This document shows, in pieces, positions 18,839-28,172 of a stretch of DNA of 64,000 nt. Source of the DNA: an uncultured Alphaproteobacteria bacterium (GTDB taxonomy: Bacteria > Pseudomonadota > Alphaproteobacteria > Caulobacterales > Parvularculaceae). The first letter of the stretch is position 1. Every line of letters begins with the position of its first letter. Under the pieces are notes generated by a model. That model did not search any database. It was not told where the DNA came from and was given only the letters and a program-made list of their open reading frames with translations. Where the stretch lies: the NCBI GenBank assembly GCA_937895955.1, contig CALAZI010000200.1, positions 1-64,000 of the forward strand, read 5' to 3'. A program made the translations under genes and the position numbers.

Positions 18839-20527
18839 ATGAAGCTCGGATTTTACGCCGCGATAGCGGCGCTTTTCTTCGCCGCTTGCGAGCGCGCGGA
18901 TTCTTATGACGCAATCATCCGCGGCGGGACGCTTTATGACGGATCGGGCTCGCCGGGCGTCGTCGCCGACATTGCGATCGAAGGCGACCGCATCGCCGCT
19001 ATCGGCGATCTGAAAAGCGCAAAAGCGGCGCATGAGATCGACGCATCGGGGAAGGCGGTCGCGCCGGGCTTCATCAACATGCTCTCCTGGGCGGTTGACG
19101 ATCTCATCGAGGATGGGCGCAGCCTCGGCGACATCAGTCAGGGCGTGACGCTTGAAGTTTTCGGCGAGGGCTTTTCCTGGGGGCCGCTTAATGACGCGAT
19201 GAAAGAGGCGATGGTCGAGCGCCAGAACGACGTCAAATATGACGTCGAATGGACGACGCTCGGCGAATATCTCGAATTTCTTGAGAAGAAAGGCGTATCG
19301 CCGAATGTCGCCTCATTCATCGGCGCGACGAGCGCGCGCATTCATGAAGTCGGCTATGAAAACCGCCCGGCGACGCCGGAAGAACTTGCGCGCATGCAGG
19401 ACCTTGTTCGCGCGGCGATGCGCGAAGGCGCGATGGGCGTCGGCTCGTCGCTCATCTACGCGCCGGCGAATTTCGCTTCGACGGAGGAATTGACCGCGCT
19501 TGTCGCCGCCGCCGCCGAATTTGACGGCATGTATATTTCACACATCCGTTCGGAAGCGGGGACGTTTCTCGAAGCCGTCGACGAACTCATCGGGATTGCG
19601 CGCGCGACCGGCGCGCCGGCTGAAATCTATCACTTCAAGGCGAGCGGCCGTCCGAACTGGGCGAAACTTGATCAGGCGATTGCGAAGATAGAAGCCGCGC
19701 GCGCGGAGGGGCTCGCTGTCACGACCGACATGTACGCCTATCCCGCCAGTTCAACCGGGCTTGACGCCGCGATGCCGCTCTGGGTGCAGGAGGGCGGGCC
19801 GGAGGCCTGGATCGAACGGCTGAAGGATCCGGCGATCCGCGCGCGCGTTGCGGACGAAATGCGCAATCCCGATGTCGATTTTGAAAACCGCATCGAACAT
19901 GCCGGCGGGCCGGACGGCGTTCTGCTTGTCGGCTTCAAGAACCCGGCGCTGCGCAAATATCAGGGCAAAACGCTGGGCGAGGTTGCGCGCGAGCGCGGAA
20001 CGCCGCCTGAGGAAACCGCAATCGACCTCGTCATCGAGGACGGCACGCGCGTGCAGGTCGTCTATTTCGTCATGTCCGAAGAAAACATCTCGAAGAAAAT
20101 CAAGCTGCCGTTCATGAGCTTCGGATCGGACGGCGGTTCAATGGCGCCGGAGGGCGTGTTTCTCAATCAAAGCACGCATCCGCGCGCCTACGGCAATTTC
20201 GCCCGAATTTTCGCAAAATATGTGCGCGAGGAAAAGGCGATCACCATTGAGGACGCCGTCCGAAAGCTTACGCTTCTCCCGGCGACAAATTTGAAACTCA
20301 AAGATCGCGGCAAGCTGCAAGAGGGCTATTTCGCCGATGTTGTCGTTTTCGACCCGGCGACAATTCAGGATCACGCGACTTTTCAGGAACCGCATCAGCT
20401 TTCGACCGGCGTCAGCCATGTATTCGTCAACGGCGTTTTGACGATTGATAACGGCGAGCACACCGGCGCGAAAGCGGGGCGCGTCGTGCGCGGTCCCGGC
20501 TGGACCGGCTGGAAAGAGGCGAAATAG
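18839..20527 (+). CDS. D-aminoacylase-like amidohydrolase lipoprotein
   Basis: A 562-residue protein with a lipobox (LFFAAC, Cys17), so it is membrane-anchored in the periplasm. It matches N-acyl-D-amino-acid deacylases: RGGTLYDGSGSPG near residue 28, GSSLIYAPA, YISHIRSE, IYHFKASG, TTDMYAYPAS and SFGSDGGSMAPEG. However, the motif that should provide the HxH metal ligands reads PGFINMLSW (residues 76-84), with no His, and the Cys ligand segment (GNCGFS in studied enzymes) is GEGFS. It belongs to a divergent subgroup with only part of the metal site, so deacylase activity is uncertain. ATG 18839 has GGGAG at about 9 nt. It is 3 nt upstream of the queT-like gene, apparently co-transcribed. Confidence 0.82.
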   Translation: MKLGFYAAIAALFFAACERADSYDAIIRGGTLYDGSGSPGVVADIAIEGDRIAAIGDLKSAKAAHEIDASGKAVAPGFINMLSWAVDDLIEDGRSLGDISQGVTLEVFGEGFSWGPLNDAMKEAMVERQNDVKYDVEWTTLGEYLEFLEKKGVSPNVASFIGATSARIHEVGYENRPATPEELARMQDLVRAAMREGAMGVGSSLIYAPANFASTEELTALVAAAAEFDGMYISHIRSEAGTFLEAVDELIGIARATGAPAEIYHFKASGRPNWAKLDQAIAKIEAARAEGLAVTTDMYAYPASSTGLDAAMPLWVQEGGPEAWIERLKDPAIRARVADEMRNPDVDFENRIEHAGGPDGVLLVGFKNPALRKYQGKTLGEVARERGTPPEETAIDLVIEDGTRVQVVYFVMSEENISKKIKLPFMSFGSDGGSMAPEGVFLNQSTHPRAYGNFARIFAKYVREEKAITIEDAVRKLTLLPATNLKLKDRGKLQEGYFADVVVFDPATIQDHATFQEPHQLSTGVSHVFVNGVLTIDNGEHTGAKAGRVVRGPGWTGWKEAK

Positions 20528-20530
20528 TCC

Positions 20531-21268
20531 GTGGGCCCGGTCGAAAAGATCGAGCATGCGTCGACGCTCTCGGCGCATCGCTTTCGGTATTACGATTTCC
20601 TGATGGCGGCGACCTGCGTCGTCATCGTCTGTTCGAATATCATCGGCGCCGGAAAGGTCGCGATGATCGGCGGCGTTTCTTTCGGCGCCGGCATTCTTTT
20701 CTTTCCGCTGTCCTATGTCGCGGGCGACGTGTTGACCGAAGTATACGGCTACGCCCGCGCGCGGCGCGTCATCTGGGCGGGCTTCGCCGCGGCCGCCTTC
20801 GCCGCCGGCATGGCGGCGTTCATCACCTGGATTCCGCCTGCGCCCGACTGGAATGTCGATGTCGGCGGCATCTCGAAACAGGACGCTTTCGCGCTCAATT
20901 TCGGGCAGGCGCCGCGGATCGTCGCCGCTTCCTGTTTCGCTATCTGGGCGGGCGAACTCGCCAATTCATTCGTGATGGCGAAAATGAAAATCGCCTCGGG
21001 CGGCAAGCATCTCTGGCGAAGGACGATCGGCTCGACCGCGGTCGGGCAGGGCGTCGACACGATTCTTTTCTATCCGCTCGCTTTCGCCGGCTTCTGGTCT
21101 CCGGAGTTGTTGATGAAAGTGATGGCGACGAATTACGTTCTCAAAGTCGCATGGGAAGCCTTTTTGACGCCTGTCACTTACCGCATTGTCGGCTTTCTGA
21201 AACGCGCTGAAGGGGTCGATGTCTACGACAAGGAAACGGATTTCACGCCGTTCTCCGTAAAATCGTGA
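20531..21268 (+). CDS. Queuosine-precursor transporter (VUT/YhhQ family)
   Basis: A 245-residue membrane protein of the YhhQ family, which imports the queuosine precursor 7-cyano-7-deazaguanine (or queuine). About six membrane segments are present, with ASTLSAHRFRYYDFLMAATCVVIVCSNI near the start, FPLSYVAGDVLTEVYGYARARRVIW, and WRRTIGSTAVGQGVDTILFYPLAF. These EVYG and GQGVDT motifs are diagnostic. The start codon is GTG at 20531, 3 nt after the D-aminoacylase-like gene. It ends 13 nt before the DUF885 gene, so the three genes likely form an operon. Confidence 0.9.
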   Translation: MGPVEKIEHASTLSAHRFRYYDFLMAATCVVIVCSNIIGAGKVAMIGGVSFGAGILFFPLSYVAGDVLTEVYGYARARRVIWAGFAAAAFAAGMAAFITWIPPAPDWNVDVGGISKQDAFALNFGQAPRIVAASCFAIWAGELANSFVMAKMKIASGGKHLWRRTIGSTAVGQGVDTILFYPLAFAGFWSPELLMKVMATNYVLKVAWEAFLTPVTYRIVGFLKRAEGVDVYDKETDFTPFSVKS

Positions 21269-21281
21269 AGAGCAGAGAATC

Positions 21282-23051
21282 ATGAACCGAATTTTCGCCG
21301 TCGCTATGATTTTGCTCGCCGCAGCCTGCGGCGGAAAGAAAGAGGCCGCTGCGCCGGTCGATCAGTCGGCGGCCTTGCGCGCGATCGCAGACGACTATCT
21401 CGCCGCATCGCTCGCTCTATCGCCCTTCGCAGTCGTCTACGCGGGGCTCGGCGATGTCGTGAAGCAAGACCTCGCGGCGATGGAGGACAATTCGCCCGCC
21501 GGCCTTTCGCGTTTTCAGCGCGCCGAAAACGAACTTGCCCAGCGCTTCGCCGGCGTTGACTATTCGGCGCTTTCCGATCGCGCCGACAGGGTGCTCTTTG
21601 AAGCGCTGAAGGAGCAATTCGCCGCGAGCCGCGACCTGCGCGTTTGCCGCACGCATCTTTGGGGCGTCAATCACATGTCGGGCTGGCAAAATGGGTTTCC
21701 GCTTGTCGCCGACGCCCAGCCTGTTGCGACGCCGGTCGAACGCGCAATGGCGCTCGCGCGCTGGCGGCGGCTTCCGGATTATCTGAGACAGGAAAAGACC
21801 AATCTCGAGGCGGGCCTCGCCGCCGGCTATTCGGCGCCCAAGCGCGTCGTCAACCGCGTCATCGCGCAGCTCGACGCGCTGCTTGCCGGACCGCCCCTCG
21901 AATCGCCGCTTCTCGCATTCGCCGCGAAGGCGGAAGGCGACCAAAAATTCGACGATGCGGTCAAATTGCTGGCGGAAGAAGAAATCGCGCCGTCGATCGC
22001 GGCGTTTCGCGATTTCCTGCGTGACGAGTACGCGCCCCGCGCGCGCGACGATCTTTCGATCCGCGCGATCCCGGAGGGCGCGGCCTGTTATGAAGCGATG
22101 CTGCGCGCCTATCACACGGCGGAAATCGGCGGCGAAGCGACTTACAATCGCGGCATGGCGCAAGTCGCCGCAAATCGCGCCGAAGTCGCGCAGCGCGGCG
22201 AAGCGATGTTCGGCGAAACGGACTTTGCGGCGATCCTCCAGCGCACGAAAGCCGATCCGGCAAATCGCTTTCGAAGCGAACAGGAGCTGATTGACTTCAC
22301 GCGCGCCCTGGAGCCGGTGGCGCGTGAAAAAATAACGCCGTTCTTTTCCGCGCTTCCCGATCAACCGATGATCGTTGAGCCTTTCCCCGATTATTTGAAG
22401 GGAACAGGCCAGTCGTCGCGCTATGAGCCGAAGCCCGCCGCGGAAGGGCCGGCGACCTATAGGATCGACACGGATGACTGGGCGACGCAGACGAAGGGCG
22501 AGGCGGAAATCGTGCTCGTTCACGAAGGCTGGCCGGGCCATCATCTGCAAATCGCAAGAGCCTATTCCGTCGAGGGGCTTCATCCTCTCACGCGGCTATT
22601 GGGATCGACAGCCTATATCGAGGGTTGGGCGCGTTATGCGGAAAGCCTCGCCGAGGAAGCGGGACTGTATGCGAGCGGGCATGGCGCGATTTCGCGGCGC
22701 GCCTGGCCGGCGCGCGGCATGGTCGTCGATCCCGGCATTCATCTTTACGGGTGGACGAATGAGGCGGCCGCGGAATTCCTGATTGAATCAGGGCGTTTTG
22801 ACGAAGCGAGCGTCGACACCATGCTGGATCGCATCGCCGTCATTCCGGGCCAACTCACGGCCTATGACACCGGCGGGCTTGAAATCGCCGCGCTTCGCGC
22901 CGAAGCGGTTGAACGGCTCGGAACGCGCTTCGATATTCAGGCGTTTCACGATCGCGTCCTTGAAAACGGCGCGGTTCCGCTCGGCGCGCTGAGGCGTCAC
23001 GTGGAAGACTGGATCGCCGGGGAAGAGGCGAAAGCGCGCCAGCCGGAATGA
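21282..23051 (+). CDS. DUF885 metallopeptidase-like lipoprotein
   Basis: A 589-residue DUF885 protein with a lipobox (LLAAAC, Cys16), so it is likely anchored in the cell envelope. The motif HEGWPGHHLQ starts at His414 and has the HExxx..HH form of a zinc site in this peptidase-like family; GWARYAESLAEEAG and the C-terminal GGLEIAALRAEA are also family features. The activity of the family is poorly known; it is often called X-Pro dipeptidyl peptidase-like without proof. It starts 13 nt after the queuosine transporter. Its stop TGA touches the stop of the convergent M1 peptidase gene (TGATCA). Confidence 0.88.
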   Translation: MNRIFAVAMILLAAACGGKKEAAAPVDQSAALRAIADDYLAASLALSPFAVVYAGLGDVVKQDLAAMEDNSPAGLSRFQRAENELAQRFAGVDYSALSDRADRVLFEALKEQFAASRDLRVCRTHLWGVNHMSGWQNGFPLVADAQPVATPVERAMALARWRRLPDYLRQEKTNLEAGLAAGYSAPKRVVNRVIAQLDALLAGPPLESPLLAFAAKAEGDQKFDDAVKLLAEEEIAPSIAAFRDFLRDEYAPRARDDLSIRAIPEGAACYEAMLRAYHTAEIGGEATYNRGMAQVAANRAEVAQRGEAMFGETDFAAILQRTKADPANRFRSEQELIDFTRALEPVAREKITPFFSALPDQPMIVEPFPDYLKGTGQSSRYEPKPAAEGPATYRIDTDDWATQTKGEAEIVLVHEGWPGHHLQIARAYSVEGLHPLTRLLGSTAYIEGWARYAESLAEEAGLYASGHGAISRRAWPARGMVVDPGIHLYGWTNEAAAEFLIESGRFDEASVDTMLDRIAVIPGQLTAYDTGGLEIAALRAEAVERLGTRFDIQAFHDRVLENGAVPLGALRRHVEDWIAGEEAKARQPE

Positions 23052-24986
23052 TCAGTCCTGCTTTTGCAGGATTTCCTCAATGCGCCGCTGGGCGATCGGG
23101 TGATAGAGCGTTTTTGATTTTGCATAAACGCGCTCTGCGAATTCGCGTTCGCCATTCTCGGCGAGCGCCTCATAAAGCGGGTAAATGAATTTTCCGCGCC
23201 CGACGCGCCCCAGGAATTCTTCAATCTCGGGCATCGCCGGCGCATAATGCTTGACGATCGCGCGTTCATACCAGGCGAAGGCGATCTCGGCGTTTGCGCT
23301 CGACGAAAGGTCGAACGTGCGATCGAGATCGCGCATCCGCTCTCCGGTGACGTCGTCCGGCAGCGAGTTGATGAAATGGAGCCAGTGCTGCGTCGTCCAC
23401 GCGGCGGTGTCAAATGCGCTCGCCGACGATCCGCCGGCGAGCCACACCGCTTCATCCCGGTCGATGGCGTCGAACGCCGGCGATTTCGGTTCGACAAGCG
23501 TCGCAGGCAGGCCGGTTCCGTAAAGCCACTCGTCTATCTCGCTTTCGCGCGCCGCTTGCCTGTTGTCGGCGACGAGCGTCGCCATAAGATGCGCGCGGAA
23601 ATCGGCGGTCGTCGCCGGCTTGAACGCCTGTTTTTCAAACCACGCCTTTAAAAAACCGTCGAACGCCGCGCGCCCGTAACGGGCCTCAAGGAAGTGCAGG
23701 AAGAACTGGCCTTTCACATAGGAGACGTCGGAAAAAGCGTCGTCCGGATGGTCGAGGCCCGGCGGCAATTGCAGTCGGGAAAGTTTCGGGTCTTCAAGAT
23801 CGGCGATCTCGGCCTTCAAATCGCCGAACGCCAAGGCCTGTTCCATGATCGCGCGATCGCGCCCGAATACGTCTTCCATCAGCCGGTTTTCGACATAGGA
23901 GGTGACGCCTTCATTGAGCCAGGCGTCGGACCAGGTCGCGTTGGTCACGAGATTGCCTGACCATGAATGGGCGAGTTCATGGGCGACGGTGCCGACAAGG
24001 CTCTTGTCGCCGGCGATAAGCGTCGGCGTCACAAACGACAGCCGCGGATTTTCCATCCCGCCGAAGGGAAAAGACGGCGGCAGCACGAGGAGATCGTAAC
24101 GCCCCCAGAGATAAGGTCCGTAAAGGGCCGATGCGGCCGCTTCCATTTGCGGCGTGTCCTCGAACTCTTTCGCCGCCGCGTCGATGACGGACGGTTCCGC
24201 ATAAACGCCGATAGTCTCGCTGACGGGACGAAAGGCGAGATCGCCGACGGCGAGCGCCAGGAGATAAGCCGGCACCGGTTGCGGCATCTTGAATGCGTAA
24301 TCGCCGTCGCGCGGGCCGCGATCCTGCTCCGCCCCCATCACGGCGAGCAGATCCGGCGGCGTTCTGACGCGCGCCGAATAAGTCATGCGCACGGCGGGCG
24401 TGTCCTGAACCGGCGCCATGGAACGCGCATTGATCGCCTGGTTCTGCGAATACATGAACGGGTGGGCGCCTCCGGCTGTCTGCGCGGCGGTCAGCCATTG
24501 CAGGCCTTCGGCTTTCGGGCTCGTCCGATAGGCGATCCTGACTTTCGTCGCCTCGCCTGGAATTTCGATATCGAGCTTCGATCCGAGATTGGGGTCGTCG
24601 GGCCCGAGAGAGAACGGCGCCGCTTTCCATTCGCCGCCGGCGTCGGTCTCGACCGCGCTGATGTCGAGATCGTTTGAATCAAGAATAAGGCGATCCGCGT
24701 CGGGATTGATGCGCTCGAAGGTCAGCGTCGCCGTTCCGGAGATGACGCGCTCATCGAAGAGAACGTCGATATCAAGCGCCAGATCGGTGACGCGCGCCGA
24801 TTCGTAATTCGCGTAAGTGAAGGGGTCCCGTTCGACGGGATCAATCGGCTTGACCGGCGCCGCCGCAGCATTGGACGCCTCGGCGACAGGCTTGCTTTCA
24901 GCCTGTTCCGTCGCTTGCTTCTCGCCCGCGCAAGACGCCGCCAAAATAACGCAGCAGCAAGTCGCCGCGATTTTCCCGCACCGCAT
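23052..24986 (-). CDS. M1-family aminopeptidase lipoprotein (leukotriene-A4-hydrolase-like)
   Basis: A 644-residue M1 zinc peptidase. GGMEN at 309-313 is the substrate-recognition loop; H336-E337-x-x-H340 with E359 18 residues later (WLNEG) gives the zinc site. The N-terminal domain contains DLALDIDVLFDERVISGTATL, and a helical C-terminal region resembles LTA4 hydrolase. It is exported and lipid-anchored (LAASC, Cys19). It should remove N-terminal amino acids from peptides in the periplasm or outer membrane. The stop codons of this gene and DUF885 abut, with no intergenic base. Confidence 0.93.
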   Translation of the reverse strand: MRCGKIAATCCCVILAASCAGEKQATEQAESKPVAEASNAAAAPVKPIDPVERDPFTYANYESARVTDLALDIDVLFDERVISGTATLTFERINPDADRLILDSNDLDISAVETDAGGEWKAAPFSLGPDDPNLGSKLDIEIPGEATKVRIAYRTSPKAEGLQWLTAAQTAGGAHPFMYSQNQAINARSMAPVQDTPAVRMTYSARVRTPPDLLAVMGAEQDRGPRDGDYAFKMPQPVPAYLLALAVGDLAFRPVSETIGVYAEPSVIDAAAKEFEDTPQMEAAASALYGPYLWGRYDLLVLPPSFPFGGMENPRLSFVTPTLIAGDKSLVGTVAHELAHSWSGNLVTNATWSDAWLNEGVTSYVENRLMEDVFGRDRAIMEQALAFGDLKAEIADLEDPKLSRLQLPPGLDHPDDAFSDVSYVKGQFFLHFLEARYGRAAFDGFLKAWFEKQAFKPATTADFRAHLMATLVADNRQAARESEIDEWLYGTGLPATLVEPKSPAFDAIDRDEAVWLAGGSSASAFDTAAWTTQHWLHFINSLPDDVTGERMRDLDRTFDLSSSANAEIAFAWYERAIVKHYAPAMPEIEEFLGRVGRGKFIYPLYEALAENGEREFAERVYAKSKTLYHPIAQRRIEEILQKQD

Positions 24987-25269
24987 AAGCTTCCCCGTGT
25001 CATCGCCCGCCGGTTTACCTTACCGGCTGAAGGCGAGGTCGCGAAGGCGCAATCCGACATTTATGGCCGCGGTTCAGGCGCAGATTCGCCAAAACGCTGA
25101 AAATTTCGAGAAAAATTCCCGCCTTTGGGGCGGGGGCGAAATGAAATCCGCGCGCGATCGCCGACAAATTTAATGTTGAAATTAACCCTGCCGCGCTTGC
25201 CGCTCTTATGGGGCGAGCGTATCAATTCCGCAGGATTGCGCATTCGGCGCGTCCTGAGGAATTGCGTTC

Positions 25270-25821
25270 ATGTTGTTGCGTAATGTGTTGGCTGCAATCG
25301 CTGCGGGAATTGTTGCGTCTGCGGCGTCGGCGTCGGCGACGGTGGTCGCGTTTGGTCAACCCGGCTTTCCGGCGGTGACCGTCGCGCCTGGCGGCTTCAT
25401 CCAGGCCTATTATTCCAACGACGCGAATTCGGATATCGGCAATCAAAGTCCGTCGACTGTTGAGGCGGTCATGGAGAGCTGGTTCGGCCAGCAGCTCAAT
25501 TTCGCGGGCGGCGGCTCTTGCGGCGCGTCGCCTTCTTATTCCAACAATTGCACCGCCTATGACAATGGCGGCGGCAATTCGCAGAAGGGCGGAATTTCGA
25601 ATCTGACCGCTCAATTGTTCGCCGTGCATTTCGGCAACCGCTTCATCGCGTTTCTTTATTCCGGGCCGACCAACGGTTTCCGGATCGACGGCTTGCGGTA
25701 CGGCGTCAGCAATATTTACGCATTTGACGGCGCTTCGCCGGTCCCGATCCCCGGCGCAGTCTGGCTGATGGGCGCCGGGCTCGCCGGCATCAGCTTTGCG
25801 GCGCGCAAAAAGCGCTATTAA
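25270..25821 (+). CDS. PEP-CTERM/VPxPA-type sorting-signal protein
   Basis: A 183-residue exported protein. The signal peptide (MLLRNVLAAIAAGIVASAASASA) is followed by a beta-rich domain of unknown family with two Cys (GGGSCGASPSYSNNC, perhaps a disulfide). The C-terminus reads VPIPGAVWLMGAGLAGISF and then basic ARKKRY: the short motif, membrane segment and Arg/Lys cluster that exosortase systems recognise and replace. The exosortase is not in this window. A ribosome site AGGA lies about 11 nt before ATG 25270. An intrinsic terminator follows. It is single and unlinked to its neighbours in function. Confidence 0.85.
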   Translation: MLLRNVLAAIAAGIVASAASASATVVAFGQPGFPAVTVAPGGFIQAYYSNDANSDIGNQSPSTVEAVMESWFGQQLNFAGGGSCGASPSYSNNCTAYDNGGGNSQKGGISNLTAQLFAVHFGNRFIAFLYSGPTNGFRIDGLRYGVSNIYAFDGASPVPIPGAVWLMGAGLAGISFAARKKRY

Positions 25822-25840
25822 ACCGGCGCCGGAATTCGAC

Positions 25841-25866
25841 AGGCCCGCCGCGCGCGGGCCTTTTCC
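25841..25866 (+). terminator. Intrinsic terminator after the CTERM gene
   Basis: GGCCCGC (25842-25848) and GCGGGCC (25854-25860) form a 7-bp stem with a 5-nt loop, followed by TTTTCC. It isolates the CTERM gene from rpsD. Confidence 0.8.
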
Positions 25867-26003
25867 TTATGGGGGTCGCGGATTTGACAGGGCGCGGAGG
25901 GGCGGCTAAGAGCCCGCCCTTCATGACGGGGGGTGCGCAAGCCGCCGTTGAAATCGCCGCCGGGATGATCCCTGCGGCCGGAGCGCGCCGATAGCGAGGA
26001 CAC

Positions 26004-26621
26004 GTGACCAAGCGCATCAGAGCGAAATACAAGATCGACCGCAGGGTCGGGGAAAATATCTGGGGCCGGCCGAAATCGCCGGTCAATCGCCGGGAAACGG
26101 GCCCCGGCATGCACGGCGCCCAGCGCAAGTCGAAAATTTCCGATTACGGCCTGCAGCTTCGCGCCAAGCAGAAGCTCAAGGGCTACTACGGCAACATTTC
26201 CGAGCGCCAGTTCGAGAAGATCTATCTCGAAGCGATCCGGCGCGCCGGCAACACGGCGGAAAACCTGATCGGCCTTCTCGAAAGCCGGCTCGACGCTGTC
26301 GTCTACCGCGCGAAATTCGTTCCGACGGTCTTCGCCGCGCGCCAGTTCATCAATCACGGCCACGTCAAGGTGAACGGCCGCCGGACGAATATCCCGTCCT
26401 TCCGCTGCAAGCCGGGCGATGTCGTCGAAATCCAGGACAAATCGAAGAACATGGCGCTCGTTCTCGAAGCGCTGCAGAGCGCCGAGCGCGACATCCCGGA
26501 TTATGTCGAGGTTGATCCGAAGAAAATGAGCGCGACCTATCTTCGCGTGCCGGAACTCGCCGAAGTTCCCTATGCGGCGCGCATGGAACCCAATCTCGTC
26601 GTCGAATATTACTCGTCGTAA
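26004..26621 (+). CDS. rpsD: 30S ribosomal protein S4
   Basis: A 205-residue S4 protein with its N-terminal basic region ([21 protein letters not shown]) and the S4 RNA-binding module ([31 protein letters not shown]), followed by the C-terminal ends typical of the family. It nucleates assembly of the 30S 5' domain. The start is GTG at 26004, with a GCGAGGA ribosome site before it. It is isolated from the other ribosomal genes here. A strong terminator follows at 26650. Confidence 0.97.
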   Translation: MTKRIRAKYKIDRRVGENIWGRPKSPVNRRETGPGMHGAQRKSKISDYGLQLRAKQKLKGYYGNISERQFEKIYLEAIRRAGNTAENLIGLLESRLDAVVYRAKFVPTVFAARQFINHGHVKVNGRRTNIPSFRCKPGDVVEIQDKSKNMALVLEALQSAERDIPDYVEVDPKKMSATYLRVPELAEVPYAARMEPNLVVEYYSS

Positions 26622-26649
26622 TCTCGGGCGAAACGGGAACTGCAAAAGA

Positions 26650-26680
26650 AAGCCGCCCCTCGGGGCGGCTTTTTGTTTTC
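26650..26680 (+). terminator. Intrinsic terminator after rpsD
   Basis: AGCCGCCCC (26651-26659) pairs with GGGGCGGCT (26662-26670), with a TC loop and then TTTTGTTTT. On the minus strand the 5' A-run would serve as tail, but the mlaC/mlaA genes lie on the other side. Confidence 0.85.
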
Positions 26681-26699
26681 GCGTAACGGGACGTTCCGC

Positions 26700-27326
26700 C
26701 TATTCGCCGACTTTCGCTTTCAGATCGGCGATGAGCGCGTCGATCCCGGCCGCTCCGCCCCCATTGTTGGCGATGACGGATTTGAATGTCGATTGCTGCT
26801 CGATCGCCAGCCAGACCCCGGATGCGCCGGCGTCGACGATCGATTGCGCGCCGTCAGCCGCGCGGTAAACCCGCCAATGAACGACAAGGTCGGCGTATTC
26901 GCTTCCGGGCTTGGCGCCGACGACTTTCGAATTGACGATGATGTCGCGCGCGCTGCGGTCGACGCTGCCGGTCACCTCAAGCGCTTCGCCTGAATAGGGG
27001 TCGAGCGTCGCTTGATAGACGCTCGTCGCGTATTTGCGGAACAGCGGCTGATAGGCGGCCATCTGTTCTTCGGTCGCGATGCGCGCATATTGGCCGAGCG
27101 CGAAGCGCGCGACGCGGTCCATATCGACATATTTGTCGACGAGCGTTTCGATGCCGGCGTTGCGCGTTTCGTCGTCGTTCGACTTGAAGACGACGTTCGC
27201 CTCCGTCAGGATTTGCGCGACAAAAGTCTCAGCGGCCTCATCGGCGCGAGCGGGCGTCGCCGCAACGGCCAGGATCAGCACGGCCGCGAATGCGCTGCGA
27301 GCGGCGGGGACGATGCTCAGTTGCAT
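26700..27326 (-). CDS. mlaC: MlaC-family periplasmic phospholipid-binding protein
   Basis: A 208-residue secreted protein (signal peptide MQLSIVPAARSAFAAVLILAVAATPARA, cleaved before DEA). It matches MlaC/Ttg2D: FVAQILTEANVV, VDMDRVARFALGQYARIATEEQMAAYQPLFRKYATSVY and a beta-rich second half. It shuttles phospholipids between the outer-membrane MlaA and the inner-membrane MlaFEDB complex. It is downstream of mlaA on the same strand, 15 nt apart, so they make one operon. The mlaFEDB genes are not in this window. Confidence 0.92.
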   Translation of the reverse strand: MQLSIVPAARSAFAAVLILAVAATPARADEAAETFVAQILTEANVVFKSNDDETRNAGIETLVDKYVDMDRVARFALGQYARIATEEQMAAYQPLFRKYATSVYQATLDPYSGEALEVTGSVDRSARDIIVNSKVVGAKPGSEYADLVVHWRVYRAADGAQSIVDAGASGVWLAIEQQSTFKSVIANNGGGAAGIDALIADLKAKVGE

Positions 27327-27341
27327 GACGGTTCTCTGCCC

Positions 27342-28172
27342 TTACTCCAATTCATCGAATTCCTCGAATTCGCCGATATCCGGAAGATCGCTGTAATCGA
27401 CGACGCCGTTGGCGATTTCGCGCTTGCGCGACTGAAGATAGAAACTGCGCAGCGAAGCGTAATAATCGAGCGATTTCGATTCGATTTCGGCGAGCGGCTC
27501 GAGAAACTGCTCGCGCGCCGAGACGCCGCCGACGCCCGCGCGCGTATAACGCGCGATATCGGCGGGCGGGGTGCGGACATAGAAATGCGGATCCATGCCA
27601 AGCTGCACAATCGCGCCGAAGCCGTCGCGCGTCGAGGTCGGGCCGACCAACGGCAAGAAGAGAAACGGACCTGAATCGACGCCCCAGACGGCGAGCGTCT
27701 GGCCGAAATCCTCGCTATGCGCCTCAATCCCGATCTGCGCCGCCGGATCCGCGAAGCCGCCGGCGCCGATCGTCGTATTGACGACAAAGCGCCCCAAGGT
27801 TTCGCCGGCGCGGCCGAATTCGCCTTGCAGGATGTCGTTCACGAAAACGCCCGGCGCGCGCAGATTGGCGAGGAAACGGCGAATGCCGCGCCGCCCCTTT
27901 TTCGGCGTCACCGCTCGATAGCCCTTCGCCGCCGGAACTAGGAGATTGCGGTCGAGGAAGAGATGCGTCGAAAACATCTTCCGATTAAACCCTTCCCAGG
28001 GGTCCGCGACGTCGTCCGTCGCGCCCGCCGTGACGGCGCTGTCGATTTCCGATTGGGCGACGGGCTCGTCGCTCGGCGTTTGGCCGATGACGCCCTGCGC
28101 AGTCGCGGCGGCGAGCGAGACCGCCAGCGCGCCCGAGATCGCGGCGAGAATTTTCACGGCGGCGAAGGCCAT
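27342..28172 (-). CDS. mlaA: MlaA (VacJ)-like outer-membrane lipid-asymmetry protein
   Basis: A 276-residue VacJ/MlaA family protein: DPWEGFNRKMFSTHLFLDRNLLVPAAKGYRAV, FLANLRAPGVFVNDILQGEF, FVVNTTIGAGGFADPA and GPTSTRDGFG are hallmarks of the family. It acts with mlaC in retrograde phospholipid transport. The N-terminus (MAFAAVKILAAISGALAVSLAAATAQG) is a signal peptide but lacks a lipobox Cys, unlike E. coli MlaA. I chose ATG 28172 because AAGGGG lies 6-7 nt upstream; ATG 28178 and 28262 are also in frame. The Asp/Glu-rich C-terminus (FEEFDELE) is a local extension. Confidence 0.92.
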   Translation of the reverse strand: MAFAAVKILAAISGALAVSLAAATAQGVIGQTPSDEPVAQSEIDSAVTAGATDDVADPWEGFNRKMFSTHLFLDRNLLVPAAKGYRAVTPKKGRRGIRRFLANLRAPGVFVNDILQGEFGRAGETLGRFVVNTTIGAGGFADPAAQIGIEAHSEDFGQTLAVWGVDSGPFLFLPLVGPTSTRDGFGAIVQLGMDPHFYVRTPPADIARYTRAGVGGVSAREQFLEPLAEIESKSLDYYASLRSFYLQSRKREIANGVVDYSDLPDIGEFEEFDELE

